From positions 1,178,001 through 1,242,000 of the forward strand of contig NZ_CP073355.1 in assembly GCF_023525255.1 (NCBI RefSeq): a DNA stretch of 64,000 bases, given 5' to 3'. Shown here piece by piece: positions 1 through 10,682 of the stretch (positions are counted from its first letter, which is position 1; every line of letters begins with the position of its first letter). Made by a program: the position numbers and the translations under genes. Source of the stretch: Thermospira aquatica. GTDB lineage: Bacteria; Spirochaetota; Brevinematia; Brevinematales; Thermospiraceae. Below the pieces are notes generated by a model that was given only the letters and a program-made list of their open reading frames with translations, was not told the DNA's origin and did no database searches.

Positions 1-111
1 TATTCTCTTTCATGAGTGGGATCAATAACTTGCTCACCATATTTATTTTTGTAAAAATACCAACCATACCATTTTTTATATACAGTAGTTAAGTAAAGGA
101 TCCCACCGGGT
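1..111 (-). pseudogene. SAM-dependent methyltransferase, 3' part beyond the IS insertion (partial)
   Basis: If the IS (112-1358) and one copy of the 8-bp duplication are removed, the minus-strand frame continues without any shift from KPG into G-I-L-Y-L-T-T, then a segment rich in W, Y and K (KKWYGWYFYKNKYGE) and DPTHERE at the window edge. LKPGGxLYLTT is the usual strand after motif III of type 11/12 methyltransferases, and the WYGWYFYxNKYGE...DPTHxRE stretch fits the family. The gene is cut by the window at position 1, so its end is not visible. The junction makes the two pieces one gene with high confidence. Confidence 0.8.
104..111. repeat. Target-site duplication, left copy
   Basis: CACCGGGT, identical to 1359-1366; removing one copy plus the IS restores the methyltransferase frame exactly. 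Confidence 0.88.
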
Positions 112-1358
112 GGGCAGTGTATACTTAATTGTGTCTGGTAGGAAAAAGATAACCTCCTGTGATAATATAAATAAAACTATCACAGGAGGCCAGATATGAT
201 TGAGACGAAGAATATTTTAGAGCTATTCAAACCAATTGTCAAGGAAGTATTAGAGAGTATGTTAAAAGAGGAAAGAGAGATTTACCTGGAAAACAATCCT
301 CCCACAAAAGGCAATGGCTTTTACGAAAGGGATTTAAAGACAGCTTTTGGCGAGCTTACAGCCATACGTGTTCCAAGAACAAGGGATAATGGATTTAAAA
401 GTGCCCTTCTTCCCTATCGCAAACGCATCACAGAAGACTTAGATGCATTAATCAGGGCTATGTTGATATCAGGAATGTCAACAAGGAAGATAGCAGAAGT
501 TTTAAAAGAGCTTTATGAAATAAAGATTTCTTATGCTAACATCTCAAGGATAAGCCAGGTAGGCATAGAAGAGATTCAGAAGTGGCGTAGTCGCCCTCTC
601 ATGGAAGAATATGCCGTGGTATTTCTGGATGCTATGGTGTTTCCTATCAAGAGAGATAGGGTAGAAAATGAATCAATATATGTAGCTATAGGCATTACAC
701 CTGAGGGAAGACGGGAGATTTTAGGATACTACCTGCCAGGAGGCATGGAAAGTGCTTATAACTGGCGGGAAATTTTGCAGATATAAGAGAAAGAGGTGTC
801 AAACAGATTCATTTTATTGTCTCTGATGGCTTAAGTGGTATGAAAAACGCAGTATCAACCCTGTGTAGTCCATGTCATGAGAAACATACTGGCTAAAGTG
901 AGAGTTCAACACAGAAATATCATTGCCACTGAAATAAAAGAGGTATTTCATGCCAAAGACAAACAGGAGGCAGAACAATTGTTTATGAAATTTACACAAA
1001 AATGGAAAAATATCTATCCCAACTTAATGAATAACCTCTTGACAATAAGAGAGAATATATTCACTTACATGGAATTACCTGAAGGAATACGAAGCATGGT
1101 GTATACAAACAATGCCCTGGAAAGACTCTTTAAAGAACTTAAAAGGAGATTAAAAACGATGGAAATGTGTCAAAGCGAGGCTTCAGCTGAGAAATATCTT
1201 TACCTGTTATTAAGATACCAAAATGAGAAGTTCTTAAAAAGAAAGTTAAAAAATTGGGAGTATTACTTTCAACTCTATCGTGAGCAACACTCATACACCA
1301 AAGAAAATATTCACAGCGAGGTTATCCTATGACTAGACACAATTTTCTTGACACAATG
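112..1358 (+). mobile_element. IS256-family insertion sequence, defective copy
   Basis: A 1247-bp element bounded by imperfect terminal inverted repeats: the left end (about 112-142) and the reverse complement of the right end (about 1326-1358) share GTGT-N6-AATTGTGTCT and then a looser match to TAGG. It is flanked by 8-bp direct repeats CACCGGGT at 104-111 and 1359-1366, the duplication size expected for IS256 relatives. It carries one transposase gene, broken by two lesions. It was inserted into a methyltransferase gene whose frame is otherwise intact on both sides, so the insertion is probably recent. Confidence 0.9.
196..1332 (+). pseudogene. IS256-family (mutator-type) transposase, frameshifted and internally deleted
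   Basis: Starts at ATG 196 after an AGGAGG site. The first frame (196-786) holds the N-terminal region and the first catalytic Asp (FLDAMVFPIK). At about 772-776 the expected WREIFADIRERG reads as WREILQI-stop, consistent with loss of one T from a T run. The next frame carries the second Asp (IVSDGLSGM). At about 860-862 a second shift occurs and roughly eight codons of the usual VYP...YQ stretch are missing; the last frame (from about 862, CVVHVMRN) holds the third catalytic residue in NALERLFKELKR and the C-terminus to 1332. All three DDE residues are recognisable but no single protein contains them. Confidence 0.9.
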
Positions 1359-1366
1359 CACCGGGT
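1359..1366. repeat. Target-site duplication, right copy
   Basis: CACCGGGT immediately after the right inverted repeat of the IS256-type element; see the left copy at 104-111. Confidence 0.88.
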
Positions 1367-1755
1367 TTTAAGAAAGCACTCATATTTTTTATGGCCTTTT
1401 CATCATCTGAAACATGTTCAATTACTTGATTGCATATAATAAAGTCTACTTTTTCAAGAATATTTAGATTGTTTAATATAGATATATCATCATGAATAAC
1501 AGTGATTTTCTCATCTATATTTTTAACTCTTTCTAGTCTTAACGATGAGACATCAAGAGCATATATTTTTTCAAACTTTTCAAAATAGTTGTTGGTTTTA
1601 AGGGAATATAAAAGAGCACCATCCCCACAACCTATGTCAGCAATCTTAGTGAAACGAAAATTCTCTAATAATTCCTTTATTTTTTCTGGAATATGATCGC
1701 TGTAATAATGGATAAACTTTTCAGAGTAATTTGTTATATTTTTGTTCTTCATCAT
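1359..1755 (-). pseudogene. SAM-dependent methyltransferase, 5' part, interrupted by IS256-type element
   Basis: Reads from an ATG at 1755 as a class I SAM methyltransferase: the glycine-rich motif I is visible as ADIGCGDGALL (about residues 39-49), an acidic motif II as ALDVSS, and the post-motif region as a CNQVIEH segment followed by FLKPG. This type commonly methylates sugars, lipids or small molecules; the substrate cannot be told. The frame reaches KPG and is then cut at 1359 by an inserted IS, after which it ends in IS-derived residues. The remainder of the gene resumes in frame at 103 and runs off the left edge. Upstream lies an AAGGAG-like ribosome site and a promoter at 1809-1839. 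The enzyme is presumably inactive as it stands. Confidence 0.85.
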
Positions 1756-1808
1756 TTTCTTCTTTTCTCCTTTAAAAAATAAGAAGACTCATACACTTTT
1801 ATGATTTT

Positions 1809-1839
1809 ATTATACTATAAGTATGTGATTTTTGTCCAA
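1809..1839 (-). promoter_or_regulatory. Sigma70-type promoter for the methyltransferase gene
   Basis: On the minus strand a TGGACA-like -35 (1833-1838) is followed by an 18-bp spacer and a perfect TATAAT -10 (1809-1814), about 55 bp upstream of the ATG at 1755. Confidence 0.55.
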
Positions 1840-1903
1840 TTTTTATCAGATTGAATTTTTATTTTTTTGAGAATAGAAGAACTTTTTCTTAAATAACTTA
1901 TTA

Positions 1904-2226
1904 CATTGTGTCAAGAAAAGTGTGTCTGGCCATACGATAGCCTTTATCTGAATATTTTTTGTTGTGTATGGGTGTTGCTTACAAGAGATTTGAAAAAATA
2001 GGTGGGGTTCTTTGACCCTCTTTTCAAGAACTTCTCATTTTAGTATCTTGATAACGGATAAAAATATTTCTTGCTAAAAGCTTGGCTTTGATACATTGCC
2101 ATCGTTTTTCATCTCCTTTTGAGTTTTTTAAAGAGTCTTTCCAGCGCATTGTTTGTATACACCATGCGTCGTATTTTTTCATGGAAGTGAATATATTCTT
2201 TTTTATTGTCGAGGAGAGTTCAGGCG
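1904..2226 (-). pseudogene. Decayed 3' remnant of a second IS256-family element
   Basis: Read on the minus strand, this stretch matches the C-terminal part of the transposase at 1000-1332: a MVYTNNALERLFK stretch is recognisable, followed by KLKRR, a stop, MAMYQSQAF and NEKFLKR with further stops and frame changes. It ends at 1904-1942 with the same right inverted repeat (CATTGTGTCAAGAAAA, then GTGTCTGGCCAT) as the element at 112-1358. The left end and 5' half are gone. It lies in the opposite orientation to the nearer copy, on the far side of the methyltransferase promoter. Confidence 0.8.
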
Positions 2227-2267
2227 GGATTTCTTCTTTTCTGTGGGCGGGCTAAAGAGATGGAAAT

Positions 2268-2296
2268 TTGATTTTTCCTCTTATCTTGTTTACAAT
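2268..2296 (+). promoter_or_regulatory. Sigma70-type promoter for the 2.3-8.9 kb gene run
   Basis: TTGATT (2268-2273), 17-bp spacer, TACAAT (2291-2296), 27 bp before the ATG at 2323. Confidence 0.6.
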
Positions 2297-2322
2297 AACC
2301 GTGTCTAAAAGGGCAACTGGAA

Positions 2323-3462
2323 ATGAAGAAAGAACTTCTTGGGCTTTTTCTCTGGCTTGCATGGGGAGGCGCAGCATTTTGTCAGGAGCACGATGAAATT
2401 TATCGCCTGGTAGAGAAAGGAATGGTATTGGATGGTTTTCAACGGATTTTGCACAATGATGTTCGTTATACGAACTTTTCTCTTATGATTCGGGCAGCCA
2501 ATCTTTTGCTTCAATGGGGGATTTCATCAAACGGGGAAGAGTTTCTTCTTTCGAATAGTGATGGAGAAAAGCGTTCCTATTATTTTCCTGTGGAGGCCGT
2601 TCTTCTCCCCTTTACCAATCAGTATGCTAAAGATGGTACTTTGTGGGAAACCCTTTGTCGGTACTATGCGAGGGGATTTGATGAAGGATGGTTTTTCACA
2701 GAAGAAAAGGCTCGTCGGTTTCTTCAGCTCATGGACACATACCAGAAGACCGTGAAAACACCGCTTCCCTCTCTGCTTGCCAGTCAGGTGAGGGCACTAA
2801 AAATTCTCCAGAATACCAATGAGGCGTGGTCACTTGCCACCAATCTTGTTGCTCGTTATCCCAAAGATCCTGACGTGGTATTTATCTATGCAGAGATGCT
2901 TTATTTTCGACAAAATGGGGGGGAGGCTCTTCAGACGCTCCAGCAGTTTTATCCCCAACTTGTTTCTCTTCGAGACAGGGTGCGTTTTGGACTTCTCTCT
3001 GCTCAGTTGTATCTTGAAAACCAAAAACCTCAGGAAGCTCTTTTCCTTGCAGAACGTCTTCTTGCCTACTATACCAATGAGACGGTTTTTTTCCTTATCC
3101 TTGAGGCTAGTTACCAGCTTAAACAGTGGAGAAGATTCACAGACCGTGGACTTCTTTTGTTGGGTTTTAATCCAGAGAGTACGGAAAACCTTGTCAGGAT
3201 AAGTCGTTTTTTTATCCTTGCTCGTCAACGAGAATGGGCTGAGGTGTTTTTTGAAAAAGCGCTGGATAATTATGGCGTGTCTCCTTTAAGGAGGGGACTC
3301 TTGTACTTTTACCTGGGGGAGGTGTACAGGAATCTCCAGCTACGGGACAACGCTATTGGTGCGTATGAACAAGCAAGGGCAGAGTTTCTTTTGGTTGAGC
3401 CTGTTCCGTCGGAGAATCTTGCCATGATTGATATGATGATTTACCGAACAAAAAATCCTTGA
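2323..3462 (+). CDS. Secreted TPR-like repeat protein
   Basis: 379 residues. The N-terminus MKKELLGLFLWLAWGGAAFCQ is a signal peptide; the Cys at the end could make it a lipoprotein but the lipobox is poor. The rest is almost wholly helical, with degenerate tetratricopeptide-like pairs (for example the DPDVVFIYAEMLYF, QEALFLAERLLAYY and LYFYLGEVYRNLQ segments). Such proteins are periplasmic or outer-membrane scaffolds; no partner can be named. It is the first gene of a tight plus-strand run that ends with LigA, and the next gene starts 9 bases after its stop. The ATG at 2323 has only a weak upstream AAAAGGG. Function unknown. Confidence 0.8.
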   Translation: MKKELLGLFLWLAWGGAAFCQEHDEIYRLVEKGMVLDGFQRILHNDVRYTNFSLMIRAANLLLQWGISSNGEEFLLSNSDGEKRSYYFPVEAVLLPFTNQYAKDGTLWETLCRYYARGFDEGWFFTEEKARRFLQLMDTYQKTVKTPLPSLLASQVRALKILQNTNEAWSLATNLVARYPKDPDVVFIYAEMLYFRQNGGEALQTLQQFYPQLVSLRDRVRFGLLSAQLYLENQKPQEALFLAERLLAYYTNETVFFLILEASYQLKQWRRFTDRGLLLLGFNPESTENLVRISRFFILARQREWAEVFFEKALDNYGVSPLRRGLLYFYLGEVYRNLQLRDNAIGAYEQARAEFLLVEPVPSENLAMIDMMIYRTKNP

Positions 3463-3470
3463 GGGGATAT

Positions 3471-3785
3471 ATGGGTTTTGTAAAAATTATCATTTTTCTT
3501 GGTTTTCTAGGAATAGGGCTTTTCTTTTTGTTTCAGACGATATTTCCTGTAAAGCTGGCATTTCTCTGGGCTGTAGCTGTAGTAGGATGGTTTGGTTTTT
3601 TGATTGCCTGGCTTTACTTTACCCATCAAATCCACTGGCTTGAAGACAGGGTCCTCACCTGTCCCAGATGTCAGCATGAGGTAGACATTACCTTTTTAGA
3701 TGGAAAGCCGGTTTTTCAACGGCATTGTCCCTATTGTGGTTTTGATCTCTCTGAACATCGTCATTTTATAAGGAGGGAGAAGTAA
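3471..3785 (+). CDS. Small membrane protein with C-terminal zinc ribbon
   Basis: 104 residues from the ATG at 3471 (an upstream in-frame TTG at 3459 overlaps the previous stop and is less likely; GAGGGG precedes the ATG). Two hydrophobic segments (about residues 3-22 and 26-50) are followed by a cytoplasmic tail with CPRC...CPYC, a four-cysteine zinc ribbon. The stop overlaps the start of the next gene (TAATG), so translation is probably coupled. The protein is not one I recognise; a regulatory or assembly role at the membrane is possible but not shown. Confidence 0.75.
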   Translation: MGFVKIIIFLGFLGIGLFFLFQTIFPVKLAFLWAVAVVGWFGFLIAWLYFTHQIHWLEDRVLTCPRCQHEVDITFLDGKPVFQRHCPYCGFDLSEHRHFIRREK

Positions 3786-4174
3786 TGTTTACCAATTTTA
3801 TTGTGGTGACGCTTCTTACCCAGCAGCTTCTTTTCCCCCTCGCGATCACGGAAACAGAACAGCGAACTGGTATGATGTATCGGAGGGGATGGGGAGAATG
3901 GGCAGGGATGATTTTTGTTTTTCCCGGGCCGCAACAGGTTGGTTTCTGGATGAAGAATACTTATCTTCCTATGAGTATTGTCTATACGGATGAGGAACTC
4001 AACATTCTTGAGATTCATCAGGGGATACCGTTCAATACGGAGGTGATGGTTTCTCGAACTTCACGAGTCCGCTATGTTCTGGAGCTTGATCCCGCAAAAA
4101 CCAATCTTATTTTTACTCATTACGAGAGTTTTCGTCGTTCTCTAAAGAAAAAACTCCAGAGGAGGGGTTTATGA
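3785..4174 (+). CDS. DUF192 family secreted protein
   Basis: 129 residues. It carries the DUF192 signature: RTGMMYRRGW, GMIFVF, then VGFWMKNTYLPMSIVY and a closing VRYVLEL. DUF192 proteins are small beta-barrel-like, usually exported proteins of unknown biochemical role. The hydrophobic N-terminus (MFTNFIVVTLLTQQLLFPLA) would act as a signal or anchor. Start and stop overlap the neighbouring genes by a few bases, marking a single operon. Confidence 0.88.
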   Translation: MFTNFIVVTLLTQQLLFPLAITETEQRTGMMYRRGWGEWAGMIFVFPGPQQVGFWMKNTYLPMSIVYTDEELNILEIHQGIPFNTEVMVSRTSRVRYVLELDPAKTNLIFTHYESFRRSLKKKLQRRGL

Positions 4175-5688
4175 GAAAATGGATAATCATTTTCGGGACC
4201 TGTGTGGTTCTCTTTGCGTGGGCACAGGAGGCTTTTGTCTACCGTGACAGGATTGTCATAGAACGAGATTTTCGTGCGGTTACTCAGATTGTTCTACCCC
4301 TTGGGGCAAAGGATGTTGAGATACGTCCTGAAGTGAGCCTTCTCAAGGAATGGGTGACGAATATCTACCCGGAAAACCTCAGTTCTACCGTTGTAGAGTA
4401 TATTTCTCTTACCAATCAAGTCGCCCAAAAAAGGAAAAACCTCCAGCAGCTTGAGAAAAAACTGGCAGGACAGAATGACAGGATAAAACTTTACCAGGAT
4501 CTTTTGCGAGGGTTTGCCAGTAGTCAGAATCCCAGAACAACAGAGCTTATGGAGAAGTATGAGAGGCAGTATGCCTCCGCTGAAAAAGCTATTCGTCAGC
4601 TGGAAACAGATATTCAGGTCCTTCGACAGGAGATTGCTCTGCTTGATGCCAGGATTCAAGAGATCTCAAGGTTTCTTTTATCAAAGATTATCCCTCTCAA
4701 AATACTGGAACTAGAAAAACCAGCCAGTGGAAGTTTACGCTACACACTTCCCGGCGGCTGGAGAGCGTCGTACACTCTCCAGGTGGAGAAGGAGACTCTT
4801 GGCGCGGAGGTGGAGATATTTTCGTCTCAGGGTTTTCAGGAGCGTGTGGATTCTCTCTGGATTCTCGGTTACTCCTACACAAGTCCTCAGATGGAGGAAT
4901 ATTTGCCAAGGCTAAAGCTTTATCTTCAAACTCCTGGGAGACAGAAAACATTTCTTAAATCAGCCCAGGCACCCGAGGTTCCACGAGCAATGTCCGAAGC
5001 AGAAGGGGTGTTTTTTGAGCCTGAATCCGGTAGCCCTTCACCGGTGGAGTCTTCAGAGGGACAGGGAACGGTATGGCGTATTACGAACCGCGTGACGCTT
5101 TCTCGGAATACGACGGTGAAACTCTGGGAACCACGAAAAGTGAGTCTTACGAATACCTATTTTGTTCTGGCACCACGGGCAAGTTGGGGATGGTATGCTA
5201 CCACTCTCTCCAATACTCTGGGCTATACCCTTATTCCTGGTGAGGTTATTCTTGATTCACAGGGGAAAACACAAAAGACGATACTTTCCCGGAGTCTTGT
5301 TGCCAGTAGTACCTACACTTTTCCTGGATTTGAGGTAAAAGATATCGAGGTGAGACGAGAAGTTGTCCGGGATTATAAAGAGATGCCCAGCCTTTTGCGA
5401 CCAACGGTTCAACATGAAAAACACTACCGGCTGACCGTAAGAAATAGGCTACCAAGAACCATCGCACTGACGGTGTGGGATAGATTTCCTCTTTCCTCCG
5501 AAGAGCGGATCACGGTAAAGAATATTTTTGCTACGGATAAAAGCTCCGCAGAGCTCAAAGCTATCCAGACGAATGATGGTATTGTCAAATGGCAGATCAG
5601 TCTAAAACCAGGAGAGGAGAAAGTGTTTTCTTTTGGATACACTATAGAATACCCCAAAGACACCTATTACTATGAACATGAGGAATAA
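4171..5688 (+). CDS. DUF4139/DUF4140 (mucoidy-inhibitor-like) secreted protein
   Basis: 505 residues with a signal peptide (about 1-19, ending AWAQ). The N-terminal part resembles DUF4140 (VTQIVLPLGAKDVEI...), residues about 70-165 form a coiled coil (QKRKNLQQLEKKLAG and further heptads), and the C-terminal half is DUF4139-like: WRASYTLQVE, a late VRNRLPRTIALTVWDRFPLS and VKWQISLKPGEEKVFSFGY. Proteins of this type were named for a mucoidy effect and are envelope proteins of unknown mechanism. The ATG overlaps the previous stop (ATGA). Confidence 0.82.
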   Translation: MRKWIIIFGTCVVLFAWAQEAFVYRDRIVIERDFRAVTQIVLPLGAKDVEIRPEVSLLKEWVTNIYPENLSSTVVEYISLTNQVAQKRKNLQQLEKKLAGQNDRIKLYQDLLRGFASSQNPRTTELMEKYERQYASAEKAIRQLETDIQVLRQEIALLDARIQEISRFLLSKIIPLKILELEKPASGSLRYTLPGGWRASYTLQVEKETLGAEVEIFSSQGFQERVDSLWILGYSYTSPQMEEYLPRLKLYLQTPGRQKTFLKSAQAPEVPRAMSEAEGVFFEPESGSPSPVESSEGQGTVWRITNRVTLSRNTTVKLWEPRKVSLTNTYFVLAPRASWGWYATTLSNTLGYTLIPGEVILDSQGKTQKTILSRSLVASSTYTFPGFEVKDIEVRREVVRDYKEMPSLLRPTVQHEKHYRLTVRNRLPRTIALTVWDRFPLSSEERITVKNIFATDKSSAELKAIQTNDGIVKWQISLKPGEEKVFSFGYTIEYPKDTYYYEHEE

Positions 5689-5690
5689 CG

Positions 5691-6917
5691 ATGCAACATC
5701 GAGTATTTCAAAAATCAAAGAAACTTGAAGGGATTTTTTATGATATTCGCGGGCCTGTGGTTGCTGAGGCTCAACGATTGGAACAGGAGGGGTACAACAT
5801 CATCAGGCTCAACACGGGGAATCCCCCTCGGTTTGGGGTTGATGCTCCGGATGAGATTATTCACGATGTAGCTTACAATCTCAGAGAGGCTCAGGGATAT
5901 ACCCATGAAAAGGGCGTCTTCTCTGCGAGAAAAGCTGTGATGCAGTACTACCAGCTGAAAGGGATACAGGATATTTCTATTGATGATATCTATATAGGTA
6001 ACGGCGTAAGTGAACTCATTCTTCTGTCACTTCAAGCCCTCCTTGATAGTGGGGATGAGGTGCTTGTGCCTATCCCGGATTATCCTCTCTGGACAGGGGC
6101 TGTCACTCTTTCGGGAGGAAAGGCTATCCACTACATCTGCGATGAAGAGGCAAACTGGTATCCTGATCTTGCGGACATACGCAAAAAAATCACTCCCAGG
6201 ACCAAAGGGATTGTGGTGATCAATCCCAACAATCCCACAGGTTCGGTATATCCCAGAGAGATTCTCGAGGAGATCATTAAGATTGCCGTAGAACACAAGC
6301 TTATCATCTTTTCAGATGAGATTTATGAAAAAATTGTTTACGAAGATGCCAAAGCGTACTGCATCGCGAGTATGACCGATGAAACACTGGTTCTCACCTA
6401 TAATGGACTCTCGAAATCCCACCGGATCCCTGGTTTTCGTGTGGGTTGGCTTCTCCTCTCCGGAAAAAAAGAATGGGCAACAGACTATATTGAAGGGCTT
6501 AATCTGGTAGCATCGATGCGTCTCTGTAGCAATGTTCCGGCCCAGTACGCCATTCAGACAGCGCTTGGGGGATACCAGAGTATTGATGACCTGGTGAGAC
6601 CTGGCGGGAGACTGAGAGAACAACGTGATTACTCATATCAGCTTCTCAATGATATTCCGGGTATTACCTGTGTGAAGCCCATGGGGGCGCTTTATCTTTT
6701 CCCCAAAGTAGATGTGAAGCGATTCAACATCAAAGATGACATGAAGCTGGTTTATGATATTTTGCGCACGAAACATATTCTTTTGGTGCAGGGGACGGGC
6801 TTCAATTGGCCCAAACCCGATCACTTCCGGTTTGTGTTTCTTCCTGATATAAAGGAACTTGAAGAGGTTGCAGGAAGACTGAAGGATTTCTTTGAAACTT
6901 ACAAACAGGAGGAATAG
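5691..6917 (+). CDS. alaA: Alanine-type aminotransferase, class I (AlaA-like)
   Basis: 408 residues, closely matching E. coli AlaA (YfbQ), a PLP enzyme that forms alanine from pyruvate and glutamate. Visible family segments are YDIRGPV near the start, LNTGNPPRFG, GNGVSELI, PDYPLWTGAV, NPNNPTG, the SDEIYEKI motif and the PLP-binding lysine in NGLSKSHRIPGFR (residue about 245), then ASMRLCSNVPAQ and LLVQGTGFNWP. It starts two bases after the DUF4139 stop and its own stop touches the ligA start. The link with envelope genes is positional only; alanine supply for peptidoglycan is a possible reason. Confidence 0.9.
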   Translation: MQHRVFQKSKKLEGIFYDIRGPVVAEAQRLEQEGYNIIRLNTGNPPRFGVDAPDEIIHDVAYNLREAQGYTHEKGVFSARKAVMQYYQLKGIQDISIDDIYIGNGVSELILLSLQALLDSGDEVLVPIPDYPLWTGAVTLSGGKAIHYICDEEANWYPDLADIRKKITPRTKGIVVINPNNPTGSVYPREILEEIIKIAVEHKLIIFSDEIYEKIVYEDAKAYCIASMTDETLVLTYNGLSKSHRIPGFRVGWLLLSGKKEWATDYIEGLNLVASMRLCSNVPAQYAIQTALGGYQSIDDLVRPGGRLREQRDYSYQLLNDIPGITCVKPMGALYLFPKVDVKRFNIKDDMKLVYDILRTKHILLVQGTGFNWPKPDHFRFVFLPDIKELEEVAGRLKDFFETYKQEE

Positions 6918-8930
<2,013 letters not shown>

Positions 8931-8946
8931 AAAAGGTATGACTTTT

Positions 8947-8975
8947 TTGCTAAGAATGATTCCCTGCAGTATAAT
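8947..8975 (+). promoter_or_regulatory. Sigma70-type promoter for the ABC exporter operon
   Basis: TTGCTA (8947-8952), 17-bp spacer, perfect TATAAT (8970-8975); AAAGGAG ribosome site at 8982-8988 before the ATG at 8998. Confidence 0.7.
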
Positions 8976-8997
8976 GATAACAAAGGAGTGAACCAGT

Positions 8998-9909
8998 ATG
9001 CCTGATGTAGCCATAGAAGTTCAGGGTGTCTCGAAAAGCTATGATCAGTTCCAGGCACTCAAGAATGTCTCGTTCTCTGTGTATCAGGGAGAATGCTATG
9101 CTCTGTTAGGGCCAAACGGAGCAGGGAAAACAACGATGATGAAGCTTCTTTATGGGCGTGTTGCTCATCATCCTGCAAACGGTCAGATCCGGGTTTTTGG
9201 ACTTGATTCTCTCAAAGACTCTCTTAAGATACGTTTCTTTACCGGGATTGTACCCCAGGATGACAACCTTGACTATGAGCTTTCTGTTCAGGAAAACCTC
9301 CGTATCTACAGTCTCTACTATGGGATGGATCAAAAAACGATCCAGAAGCGTATAGATGAGCTTCTTGAGTTTATGGACTTACGGGATAAAAAGAATGCCA
9401 ATATTCGGGAGCTTTCCGGCGGAATGCGAAGGAGGCTCGTTATTGCGAGGGCACTTCTTCATTCTCCGAGGCTTTTGATTCTCGATGAACCAACAACAGG
9501 GCTTGATCCCCAGGTACGCCATCATATCTGGGATAAGTTACGGGTCTTGTTGAGAGAAGGGGTGACTATTCTTCTTACGACCCACTACATGGATGAGGCG
9601 TTTCAGCTTGCTGATCGGTTGATGATCCTCCACGAGGGGGTAAAAATTGTTGAGGGAAAACCTGCTGAACTTATCAGGTCGCATATTGAACCGTATGTGT
9701 ATGAAGTTCCTGAGTCTAAAGCAAACAACTGTACACCTCCTGACTATGTGAGGCTTGAAAAATCGGGGGAAATGGTTCGCTTTTATGCTCACGATGTTTC
9801 TGTTCTTCAACACCTGGCCGAGTGTCTTCCTCCCGGGACAGGTTTTATCCGTCAGGCAAATCTTGAGGATGTTTTTCTAAAACTCACAGGGAGGCAGCTG
9901 CATGAATAA
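8998..9909 (+). CDS. ABC transporter ATP-binding protein (NodI/DrrA-like)
   Basis: 303 residues. Walker A GPNGAGKTT, Q-loop in VPQDDNLDYELSV, signature LSGGMRRRL, Walker B LLILDEPTTGLDP and the switch His in LTTHYMDEA are all present. The VPQDDNLD form and the C-terminal extension are typical of the NodI branch of ABC-2 exporters. Its stop overlaps the start of the permease by 8 bases, so the two form one transporter. The substrate is unknown; lipid, glycan or drug export are usual for this branch. The Omp85-like gene downstream hints at an envelope role. Confidence 0.92.
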   Translation: MPDVAIEVQGVSKSYDQFQALKNVSFSVYQGECYALLGPNGAGKTTMMKLLYGRVAHHPANGQIRVFGLDSLKDSLKIRFFTGIVPQDDNLDYELSVQENLRIYSLYYGMDQKTIQKRIDELLEFMDLRDKKNANIRELSGGMRRRLVIARALLHSPRLLILDEPTTGLDPQVRHHIWDKLRVLLREGVTILLTTHYMDEAFQLADRLMILHEGVKIVEGKPAELIRSHIEPYVYEVPESKANNCTPPDYVRLEKSGEMVRFYAHDVSVLQHLAECLPPGTGFIRQANLEDVFLKLTGRQLHE

Positions 9910-10672
9910 ACTTACACATCCTGTTAAAAGAATTTTGAGCGTATGGTACCGGCATTTCATGGTATACACGAGTAACCTTTTAAGTAATGGTTTTCCCCCG
10001 TTTTTTGAACCTCTGATCTTTCTGGCGGGGATTGGACTGGGTCTGGGGCAGGTCATTCGAGAGATGGATGGTATTCCGTATCTTGATTTTCTGGCAAGCG
10101 GGCTGTGTGTTTCTACGGCTATGATGACAGCAGCTTACGAGTGTACCTTTGGAAGTTTTATTCGTTTAGAGTATGAGAAGATCTATGATGCGATTCTGGC
10201 TGCCCCCATCTCCCTCACAGATATGGTGGTAGGGGAGATTCTGTGGGCGGGGAGCAAGGGATTTTTCTTTTCTTTTGCGGTGTTGCTGGTAGTGTCACTT
10301 TTCGGCCTTCTCAGAACACCCTGGGCGTTTTTTGTTCCTGTGGTGGGTTTTTTGACGGGGGTAATGTTTGCCTCTCTCAGTTTGTTTGTCACCTCGTTTG
10401 TGAAAAATATCGATCATTTTAGCTTTTATATGACGGGGTTTTTGTCTCCGATGTTTTTCTTTTCCGGGATTGTTTTTCCCACATCCTCTTTGCCTCGCTG
10501 GATCCAGCCCATCACGGAGGTTCTTCCTCTCACCCACGCGGTACGGATGGTCAGAGGGGTGGTGTTTGAAAGATATCAGGCGATTGGTTGGGATCTTGTG
10601 TTTATTGTACTGACTATTACTGTGTTTGGCACACTGAGTATCCATGGAATAAAAAAACGCATGATACAATAA
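9902..10672 (+). CDS. ABC-2 type permease (NodJ-like)
   Basis: 256 residues with six predicted membrane segments and the ABC-2 permease features of NodJ: an N-terminal amphipathic stretch, FFEPLIFLAGIGLGLG, the GSFIRLEYEKIYDAILAAPIS loop and the late SGIVFPTSSLPRWIQPITEVLPLTHAVRMVRG segment, only parts of which are quoted by family. It overlaps the ATPase gene by 8 bases and should form the exporter with it in the inner membrane. The next gene begins 10 bases after its stop, behind AAGGAG. Confidence 0.9.
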   Translation: MNKLTHPVKRILSVWYRHFMVYTSNLLSNGFPPFFEPLIFLAGIGLGLGQVIREMDGIPYLDFLASGLCVSTAMMTAAYECTFGSFIRLEYEKIYDAILAAPISLTDMVVGEILWAGSKGFFFSFAVLLVVSLFGLLRTPWAFFVPVVGFLTGVMFASLSLFVTSFVKNIDHFSFYMTGFLSPMFFFSGIVFPTSSLPRWIQPITEVLPLTHAVRMVRGVVFERYQAIGWDLVFIVLTITVFGTLSIHGIKKRMIQ

Positions 10673-10682
10673 AGGAGTGAGT

